Shown: positions 58,025 to 64,000 of the stretch, piece after piece
Layout of the letters: each line of letters begins with the position of its first letter
Numbering within the stretch: the first letter of the stretch is position 1
Source of the DNA: Pseudoalteromonas citrea
Lineage (GTDB): Bacteria; Pseudomonadota; Gammaproteobacteria; Enterobacterales; Alteromonadaceae
DNA length: 64,000 nt
Reading direction: 5' to 3'
Assembly (NCBI RefSeq): GCF_000238375.3
Contig: NZ_AHBZ03000022.1
Coordinates: 1 to 64,000, forward strand
Program-made: the position numbers and the translations under genes
Notes under the pieces: generated by a model
Database searches by the model: none
The model's input: the letters and a program-made list of their open reading frames with translations, nothing else
Told to the model about the DNA's origin: nothing

Positions 58025-59173
58025 ATGCAAAACCCCAGTTTTTTATCTATGTACCAACAGCTAATAGCAAGCCCGTCTATTAGTTCGCTAGACGAGGCAC
58101 TGAATATGAGTAATCTCGGTACCATTAATTTATTGGCAAGTTGGTGCGAAAACTTAGGGTTTACCATCGAAATTACAGAGCTTGAAAGTGCACCCGGAAA
58201 ATACAACTTACTCGCTAAACGCGGAGAAGGCGCTGGAGGGTTAATGCTTGCAGGGCATACTGATACAGTGCCGTTTGATGACAGTCGGTGGAGCCAAGAT
58301 CCATTTAGTCTAGAGATTAAAGACAATCGTTTTTACGGCCTTGGAACTATTGATATGAAAGGTTTTTTTGCCTTTGCAATTGATGCAATAAGTGAGTTCG
58401 ATCCAAATAAGCAAACCCAACCTATCTTAATTCTTGCAACTGCGGATGAAGAAACCACGATGGCGGGGGCACAAGAAGTTGCTAAACACCCTACCCTAAA
58501 GCCTGCACGCTGTATCATCGGAGAACCGACCGATATGACGCCGGTTTTTATGCATAAAGGTCATATGACATCGGCAATTCGAATTGTGGGGCGCTCTGGG
58601 CATAGCTCAGATCCTGAGCGGGGATTGAATGCCATAGAGATCATGCACACTGTGATTGCAAAATTGTTGCAACTAAAAGAAGAACTAAAGAATAAATATT
58701 CAATCGAACATTTCGCAATACCTTATCCAACGCTCAACTTAGGTCATATTCATGGCGGTGATAACGCCAACAGAATTTGTGGCTGTTGTGAATTGCATAT
58801 AGACATACGACCACTGCCAGGACTTAGCATTCAAGAACTACAGCTGTTACTGCTCAATGCAATTAAACCTATTAACGATGAGTTTCCTAACAGTGTGTCT
58901 GTTGTTGATATGCATGAGCCTATACCCGCTTTTAGTGGCTCAAATGACAATGCACTCGTCAAACTCGCAGAAAAAATATCTGAAGAACAAGCTGTCGCCG
59001 TCAACTATTGCACTGAAGCGCCTTTTATACAGCAACTTGGATGCGAAACGATCGTCATGGGGCCCGGCTCAATTAAACAAGCGCATCAGCCTGATGAATA
59101 CCTTGCAATGGAAAAAATAGAACCGTCGAAAAAAATCATCAGCCAACTTATTCAAAGTTGTTGCTTTGAATAA
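58025..59173 (+). CDS. argE: Acetylornithine deacetylase
   Basis: Zinc enzyme releasing ornithine from N-acetylornithine. The start at 58025 (MQNPSFLSMYQQLIASPSIS) is chosen over a TTG at 58001 because GGA precedes it and the 382-aa product then matches Escherichia coli ArgE in length. Metal-binding residues are in LAGHTDTVPFD (His, Asp), GTIDMKGFFAF (Asp), ATADEETTMAGA (Glu-Glu) and the late EAPFIQQLG. Having ArgE fits the linear (non-ArgJ) pathway and the need for ArgA activity. Confidence 0.96.
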   Translation: MQNPSFLSMYQQLIASPSISSLDEALNMSNLGTINLLASWCENLGFTIEITELESAPGKYNLLAKRGEGAGGLMLAGHTDTVPFDDSRWSQDPFSLEIKDNRFYGLGTIDMKGFFAFAIDAISEFDPNKQTQPILILATADEETTMAGAQEVAKHPTLKPARCIIGEPTDMTPVFMHKGHMTSAIRIVGRSGHSSDPERGLNAIEIMHTVIAKLLQLKEELKNKYSIEHFAIPYPTLNLGHIHGGDNANRICGCCELHIDIRPLPGLSIQELQLLLLNAIKPINDEFPNSVSVVDMHEPIPAFSGSNDNALVKLAEKISEEQAVAVNYCTEAPFIQQLGCETIVMGPGSIKQAHQPDEYLAMEKIEPSKKIISQLIQSCCFE

Positions 59174-59185
59174 AAGCGCTAAAAC

Positions 59186-59219
59186 AGCGCTTGTATTTCA
59201 CGAAGCACAAGCGCTTTTA
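59186..59219 (+). terminator. Terminator of argE
   Basis: Perfect 9-bp stem AGCGCTTGT/ACAAGCGCT with a 12-nt loop followed by TTTTAG, 12 bp after the stop. An alternative smaller hairpin (59174-59192) overlaps it. Confidence 0.8.
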
Positions 59220-59247
59220 GTTGAGGTAGTTATCGCTTAATGGCGCT

Positions 59248-61677
59248 TTAAATAGGAGAGCCTGGTGGGGTTTTAATTGCTTGATAATTCACTGGCCACT
59301 GCCCAGACACTAAGAAATACTGCACTTGTTCAGATAAAAACTGCTTAAATGCACTCTCCCCTTTAGAAACATCATTAAATAACCCTGACTGTGTGTAATC
59401 CCCCACTAATTGAGTTAAGTAAAAACGTAGCTGCGCCTGCACTTCTGGGTCTACTTGGTCGCTTATGCTCAAGTCTGCTAGCTTTTTCGCGGTTAAAAAC
59501 TGCACGCGTTGCGCTAACTTCTTACCCATTGCCTGCTGTTCTTTATCATCAAATACGTGGCTGTACGTTTGGCTAAGTAAATCATCTAGACCGAAGGCAC
59601 TCGGTGATCTCGCACCTTGCTGCGCAATTCGATTCAGTCGTTGTGAATTGAAAAGTAATTTTAAAGTATGGTTGGCTGACACTTCAGGCAATGCCATTGC
59701 ATCAAATGTTAAACCGGTGCGTCCGTATACACTTTCGCGTGTCTTTGACTCGCCATAAGCCTTGGGTGGCAAAATTGCTAATATTGATTCAGGTATTTGT
59801 AATGCACTGACCTCTAAGGTAGCCAGCATAGCTGCTAATGCTTGCTGCTGCTGCGCTTTTGGTACTACTTGTGCGCCTTTTACAGGCTGCTCACCACGTA
59901 CTTCATAGTCATAATCAACACCACCAATTAGTTTAACCGCAGACTCAACCTGAAAACGATGGAATAAGTACAGTGGTACTAACTTTTCTTCAAGCTGAGA
60001 CAACGCTTCACCACGTTTTAAATTATTGATCCCAAAAGTACTGAGAGCCTGCTTTCGTACATCGAGTACGCGCAATAGTTCAGCGGATGGATCGTTACCG
60101 TTATCCCACAAGTGTGCCGTTGGATGCGCACCACCTTGCGCTCTTGCATCTCTGTCAGAAATAAACTCCAGCCCTTGCGCGCGATTATCTGCCAATATTG
60201 CTGCTAATGCTTGCGCTTCATCACTGGTACCAAAGTCACTATACCCATACTTTACAACTTGCTTATCCCAGTCTCCCATACCCTTAGCATAGCCTTGGGT
60301 AATATCTAATTTGCCTTGGCCATCGAAGCCAACCAATGGGTGAGGATAATCCATCACCGATGCACGTTCTTTTGCTGACGCAGAGAAGTTATGTGCAATA
60401 CCCAATGTATGACCAATCTCATGAGCGCTTAATTGACGAATGCGATCAAGTGCCATGGCATGCAAGTTTTTAGTCACTTCATCCCCTTTGACAAAGGGCG
60501 CAGCCAAAGCTTGGGCAATAAGAATATCTTGACGAACACGCAGCGAGCCTAATGTAACGTGGCCTTTAATGATCTCCCCAGTTCGCGGGTCAATAACAGA
60601 AGCACCATATGACCAGCCACGCGTTGCTCTGTGCACCCATTGGATCACGTTGTAACGGATATCCATAGGATCAGCATGTGCTGGCAGCATTTTCACTTGA
60701 AACGCATTCTTGTAACCTGCTGCCACAAATGCCTCATCCCACCACTGTGCTCCTTCTAGTAATGCTGTTTTAACCGGCTCAGGAACACCAGGGTCTAAAT
60801 AGTAAATAATCGGTTTAACTGGCTCACTTACGGCCTGCGTCGGATCTTTTTTCGCTAAACGGTGGCGGGGAATATAACGTACAAACATCGACTCACTCAA
60901 AGGGGCAGAATAATCTTTATGTTCAATGCTCCAAAAACCTGATTGTGGGTGGAACTTGCGAGGTGTGTAATTACTGTCAGGCAGTCTCACTAAAGAGTGA
61001 TGCTGATGCACAGTTAATACATGAGGATCTGCGCTGACTTGACGCACATATTCGCCAGGGTTCTTACCTTTAAATGTGAGTAATGCTTCTAACTCGGTAT
61101 TATCAACAAAGGCTTTTGAACGCGGCAGAAACACCGCGCTTCTTGCGCTATCTAAGCTAAAGTTACCTTGCTTTCGCGCCGCCAATGTACGGCTTACACC
61201 ATGTACATCCGTCAATAAATAAGGAGTGTAATCGACAAGCACACTGTCATTGTCTTCTGCTACCACCTTAAAACCATGTAATACACTCGACGCAAACGCC
61301 TCTTTTACGCTTTGCTGTTCAGCCGCGTTGTGTGAACTTGCTTGATAATACGTATTTAACGCTCGCAGCATCACTTTGTCACCAAAGCGCTCAAACTGCA
61401 CCATGTACGTGCCACCTAATTGGCCACGATCTAGGCCAATATCATTTGAACCAACCCCATATGGCAAGCTATGCTGTAATAAGAATGGCTGTTTAAACTT
61501 ATCTACATCTAAGTAAATTTTGCCACTGTGGGAGTCGGCAAAAAATGAGTAATAGCCGGGAAAGTGATTAAGTTTGTCAGTAAACTCATCAATAGACTTA
61601 ATTGCTGCGTGCGCTTGAGTTATCATAGCGCCTAGCAAAGTGCAGAGAATATAAGGGAGTAACTTAGACTTTTGCAT
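59248..61677 (-). CDS. Exported zinc-dependent metalloprotease, DUF5117/DUF4953 type
   Basis: An 809-aa exported protein. The start at 61677 (MQKSKLLPYILCTLLGAMITQAHA, AAGG upstream) begins directly with a signal peptide; a longer frame would add 22 residues. The long N-terminal region contains LGLDRGQLG-like and SVFLPRSKAF segments typical of these proteins. The zinc site HEIGHTLGIAHNF (near residue 415) is a metzincin-type HExxHxxGxxH motif, followed by SVMDYPHPLV, which can supply the Met-turn. Probable periplasmic or secreted peptidase; substrate unknown. Confidence 0.88.
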   Translation of the reverse strand: MQKSKLLPYILCTLLGAMITQAHAAIKSIDEFTDKLNHFPGYYSFFADSHSGKIYLDVDKFKQPFLLQHSLPYGVGSNDIGLDRGQLGGTYMVQFERFGDKVMLRALNTYYQASSHNAAEQQSVKEAFASSVLHGFKVVAEDNDSVLVDYTPYLLTDVHGVSRTLAARKQGNFSLDSARSAVFLPRSKAFVDNTELEALLTFKGKNPGEYVRQVSADPHVLTVHQHHSLVRLPDSNYTPRKFHPQSGFWSIEHKDYSAPLSESMFVRYIPRHRLAKKDPTQAVSEPVKPIIYYLDPGVPEPVKTALLEGAQWWDEAFVAAGYKNAFQVKMLPAHADPMDIRYNVIQWVHRATRGWSYGASVIDPRTGEIIKGHVTLGSLRVRQDILIAQALAAPFVKGDEVTKNLHAMALDRIRQLSAHEIGHTLGIAHNFSASAKERASVMDYPHPLVGFDGQGKLDITQGYAKGMGDWDKQVVKYGYSDFGTSDEAQALAAILADNRAQGLEFISDRDARAQGGAHPTAHLWDNGNDPSAELLRVLDVRKQALSTFGINNLKRGEALSQLEEKLVPLYLFHRFQVESAVKLIGGVDYDYEVRGEQPVKGAQVVPKAQQQQALAAMLATLEVSALQIPESILAILPPKAYGESKTRESVYGRTGLTFDAMALPEVSANHTLKLLFNSQRLNRIAQQGARSPSAFGLDDLLSQTYSHVFDDKEQQAMGKKLAQRVQFLTAKKLADLSISDQVDPEVQAQLRFYLTQLVGDYTQSGLFNDVSKGESAFKQFLSEQVQYFLVSGQWPVNYQAIKTPPGSPI

Positions 61678-61834
61678 ATTCTTACCTTTGTTATTAGAGG
61701 TTTTAATGGTCGTAATGCACCTAGTATATAAAATTGTATACAAAGTTCAGCCATTTTAAGACGAAATTCAGCGCGGTTGTTGTTGTCTCTCACATAAATA
61801 AACAGCAACCAAAACGTTATCAGGATCAAAAATT

Positions 61835-62803
61835 ATGCGTAGACTGCCCCCGGTGTTAATTGAAGATGGTTGCTCTAGAGAATTGCTTTCACTTATTCGT
61901 ACTATCTTAGCTGCATGTAAAGAAATTTCCTTTCGTGTTGGCCAAGGTGCACTCTCTGGCGTATTGGGCTCAACACTGGATGAGAATATCCAAGGTGAGA
62001 CTCAAAAAAAGTTAGATGTTTTATCAAATCAACTACTAAAAGACATTTTACTGGAGTCTGGGTACGTCAAAGCCATCGCATCCGAAGAAGAAGATTATAC
62101 GGTTGCTGGTAACCCTGATGCCGACTATATCGTGGCTTTTGATCCTCTAGATGGTTCATCAAATACCGATATTAACTCTTTAGTTGGTACCATTTTCTCA
62201 ATTATGGCCGCGCCAAAAGAGGCAGATCCTGCCGACCCTGCTATTTTCATGCAGCCAGGCCACCAGCAAGTTGCCGCCGGCTATGTTTTATATGGCCCGT
62301 GCACTACGCTTGCACTTACAATTGGTAAAGGTACTCGCATCTTTACCCTTGATAAAACGCATGGCAGTTTCTTACTGACTGAAGAGTTTGCAAAAATTCC
62401 TGAAGACACACAGGAATACGCAATCAACGCGTCAAATCAGCGTCATTGGCAACCGGCAATGCAAAACTACATCAATGATTTACAAGCAGGCAGTGCAGGT
62501 CCTCGCGCCAAAAACTTTAACATGCGCTGGATCGCCGCCATGGTAGGTGATGTACATAGGGTATTATGCCGCGGTGGCATTTTCACTTATCCTGCAGATA
62601 CAAAAAATCCTGAAAAGCCATACAAATTGCGTTTACTTTATGAAGCCAACCCTATGGCAATGCTCGTCGAGCAAGCCGGTGGTATCGCCCATACGGGTGA
62701 ACAACGTATTATGGATATTGCACCGGATGCAATCCACCAACGTGTTGCGGTGATTTTAGGTTCTAAGAATGAAGTAGAAACTTGCCTAAATTACCATAAG
62801 TAA
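61835..62803 (+). CDS. fbp: Class 1 fructose-1,6-bisphosphatase
   Basis: Gluconeogenic phosphatase, 322 aa. Metal and substrate motifs are in place: [10 protein letters not shown] (Glu-rich loop), [21 protein letters not shown] (the class 1 signature), and [26 protein letters not shown] with [27 protein letters not shown] precedes the ATG. Single gene, divergent from the metalloprotease. Confidence 0.97.
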   Translation: MRRLPPVLIEDGCSRELLSLIRTILAACKEISFRVGQGALSGVLGSTLDENIQGETQKKLDVLSNQLLKDILLESGYVKAIASEEEDYTVAGNPDADYIVAFDPLDGSSNTDINSLVGTIFSIMAAPKEADPADPAIFMQPGHQQVAAGYVLYGPCTTLALTIGKGTRIFTLDKTHGSFLLTEEFAKIPEDTQEYAINASNQRHWQPAMQNYINDLQAGSAGPRAKNFNMRWIAAMVGDVHRVLCRGGIFTYPADTKNPEKPYKLRLLYEANPMAMLVEQAGGIAHTGEQRIMDIAPDAIHQRVAVILGSKNEVETCLNYHK

Positions 62804-62816
62804 TTCAGTCTGTTAA

Positions 62817-62856
62817 AGCTAGTTGAATCGTAGTGTGTGCTGCTATTCAACTAGCT
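62817..62856 (+). terminator. Convergent terminator after fbp
   Basis: Perfect 12-bp arms AGCTAGTTGAAT/ATTCAACTAGCT with a 16-nt loop, overlapping the stop codon of the convergent gene at 62851. Confidence 0.65.
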
Positions 62857-63351
62857 AAGATATACTAAACTCTGAGCTTTTATATCCCTTAACCAATCTG
62901 ACAATGGTATTTGCCTTCCCACTAAGGCGACCCTTGATAAACCCCACTCTTTTAGTAACCAATCACATAATGTGTTCGCCAATTGCTGCTCAAGCTGTAA
63001 CTCTTTTTCATCAAGCCAAAAGTAAAGCTCGCAATCAAATTCAATACTGCGACTCGGATCGATATAAACACTGCCAATACAGGCTCCAGAGGGTACTTTA
63101 AAGACGCTAAATGCAAAGGCCTCCCGTTGCTCAAACTCACTTTGATGGTGGGCCAAAGACGCCGTGTTTTCTGCTAATGTCATATCTGCTTTTGGCCAAT
63201 TCATTATGCCCTTAAAAAAAGCTCGCAGCCTAACCTGGTTACGCATCACAACCTCGTAGTCTTGTAGCGCCACACTTGGCTCTAGCATTACCAGCTTAAA
63301 GGTCCCATCTTCGTACTCTTCAAACACTGCCCTAGGACGTAACACACTCAT
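62851..63351 (-). CDS. GNAT-like acetyltransferase domain protein
   Basis: A 166-aa protein from the ATG at 63351 (AAGG eight bases upstream). The order of strands and a stretch FSVFKVPSGACIGSVYIDPSRSIEFDCELYFWL resemble ribosomal-protein/amino-acid N-acetyltransferases, with a C-terminal helix-strand WGLSRVALVGRQ. The acetyl-CoA P-loop is not obvious, so activity is uncertain. It lies 44 bp from the next leftward gene upstream. Confidence 0.6.
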   Translation of the reverse strand: MSVLRPRAVFEEYEDGTFKLVMLEPSVALQDYEVVMRNQVRLRAFFKGIMNWPKADMTLAENTASLAHHQSEFEQREAFAFSVFKVPSGACIGSVYIDPSRSIEFDCELYFWLDEKELQLEQQLANTLCDWLLKEWGLSRVALVGRQIPLSDWLRDIKAQSLVYLS

Positions 63352-63394
63352 AATCACAGCCTTATATATCCATCTATTTACTTATCAATCAAGG

Positions 63395-63709
63395 CTAACA
63401 GCTTGCTGACCTTACCCATCGTGAGTGCCCCATTTGCTCTGGGTTGGCTAACGCATAAAGCGCTCCTTCGACCTCTGTATGATCAATATCACCTCTAATT
63501 TCTAATAAGTTTGCCCATAACTCTAAATCGTCACAGTCTATTTCTAATGATAAAACGCGTTGTAATACCGAGGCTAAATCAGCATTCGTTACTGTATAAA
63601 TTATCTCGCTTTGCTCAAATTGCAACAAGGCTGAAAAGGCATCACTTCGCTGTTCGCTGAAGCCAACAACGGCTTTAATAGCCTCAATATGGGTGAGTGT
63701 GTTAGTCAT
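63395..63709 (-). CDS. Uncharacterised acidic protein, 104 aa
   Basis: A soluble acidic protein, probably mostly helical, with LELWANLLEIRGDIDHTEVEGALYALANPEQMG-like helices near the C-terminus (quoted in parts: ELWANLLEIRGDI, VEGALYALANPEQ). No family recognised. Its start codon abuts a 17-bp tandem repeat, which occupies the ribosome-binding region, so translation initiation is unusual or the true start is internal. Confidence 0.55.
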   Translation of the reverse strand: MTNTLTHIEAIKAVVGFSEQRSDAFSALLQFEQSEIIYTVTNADLASVLQRVLSLEIDCDDLELWANLLEIRGDIDHTEVEGALYALANPEQMGHSRWVRSASC

Positions 63710-63748
63710 TATTATGTTACCGATATTATTATGTTACCGATATTATTA
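63708..63748. repeat. Tandem repeat, 17-bp unit, 2.4 copies
   Basis: ATTATTATGTTACCGAT occurs twice in direct succession (63708-63724, 63725-63741) and is followed by a partial third copy ATTATTA. It begins at the start codon of the leftward 104-aa gene. Confidence 0.9.
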
Positions 63749-63861
63749 GATCAGAAAAAAACCATCTTCTTTGAACATTAAAACCATTTACGTAAAAACC
63801 TAAAAAGCGAGATGTGTTAGTATGCTTCACTTTTGTTTGTTAAGCCTCAGGATATCACCGT

Positions 63862-64000
63862 ATGCACTGTCATCACTGCCAGCAAATACTCACTTGTAGC
63901 AACAGTGAACAATGCTGGTGCATGGATATGCCTAATATTATGCCATTAGAAACAGATAAAGGCTGCCTTTGCCGCACCTGTTTAATATCATCTATTCGCC
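63862..64000 (+). CDS. Cysteine-rich CWC-family protein (cut by window end)
   Basis: The visible 46 codons begin MHCHHCQQILTC and contain the motif QCWCMD followed by GCLCRTCL. This Cys arrangement (CxxC, CWC, CxC/CxxC) is that of the Cysteine-rich CWC family of small, probably metal-binding proteins. AGGA lies nine bases before the ATG. The C-terminus is beyond the window. Confidence 0.75.
   Translation, partial: MHCHHCQQILTCSNSEQCWCMDMPNIMPLETDKGCLCRTCLISSIR

Overview
The window looks like chromosomal DNA of a marine gammaproteobacterium of the Alteromonadales, most probably Pseudoalteromonas or a close relative. The support is: moderate AT-richness throughout; an argCBFG-argH(A) operon with a fused argininosuccinate lyase/N-acetylglutamate synthase divergent from argE, an order seen in Moritella, Shewanella, Vibrio and Pseudoalteromonas; long PstC and PstA proteins; and a secreted LasA/pseudoalterin-type M23 peptidase. 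The genus is an inference. Nearly all of the window is core chromosome. No insertion sequence, prophage, CRISPR array or tRNA was seen.

Layout. 1-290: tandem promoters and boxA leader of an rRNA operon running leftward off the edge, preceded by a terminator. 300-2130: a doubtful 49-codon ORF and a secreted M23 peptidase. 2139-8381: a lipoprotein with a Fur-like box, then queA-tgt-yajC-secD-secF (queuosine synthesis and Sec accessory complex). 8635-12477: a c-di-GMP GGDEF-EAL protein, a small membrane protein and OxyR. 12741-24884: a phosphate block with a Pit-type transporter and its DUF47 partner, pstCAB-phoU, an ACT-domain protein and ppk-ppx. Good Pho boxes lie before both pstC and ppk. 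24909-33465: an EAL-HDOD protein, PhnA, RlmJ, a TIGR02449-like protein with ZapA, a degenerate metallo-beta-lactamase-fold protein, MltD, a SlyD-like isomerase, and an SDR/amidohydrolase pair. 33467-37560: five leftward genes for envelope or unknown proteins, two with DUF1566. 37817-42503: RND efflux pair and MsrA. 42611-44665: BtuB under a cobalamin riboswitch. 44862-51046: YajQ, VanZ-like, PanE, ThiI, TetR, CoaD, Wzi-like. 51139-51828: a small accessory pocket, described below. 52009-59173: arginine biosynthesis. 59248-64000: zinc metalloprotease, Fbp, two small proteins and the start of a Cys-rich CWC protein.

The least ordinary stretch is 51139-51900. Between the Wzi-like gene and argH(A) there is an unannotated 53-codon ORF on the minus strand (51667-51828) with a strong ribosome binding site. 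Its product looks like a double-glycine leader peptide with a short Gly-rich, cationic C-terminus. It is followed directly by a five-helix membrane protein whose reading frame is open back to the peptide stop but has lost a usable start codon. This resembles a minimal peptide plus membrane-partner (immunity or export) unit. That function is inference.

How the genes work together. Phosphate import (Pst, Pit), its signalling brake (PhoU) and polyphosphate storage and turnover (Ppk, Ppx) sit side by side and appear to share PhoB control. The arginine genes form a divergent ArgR-controlled unit. BtuB is controlled by B12 through RNA.
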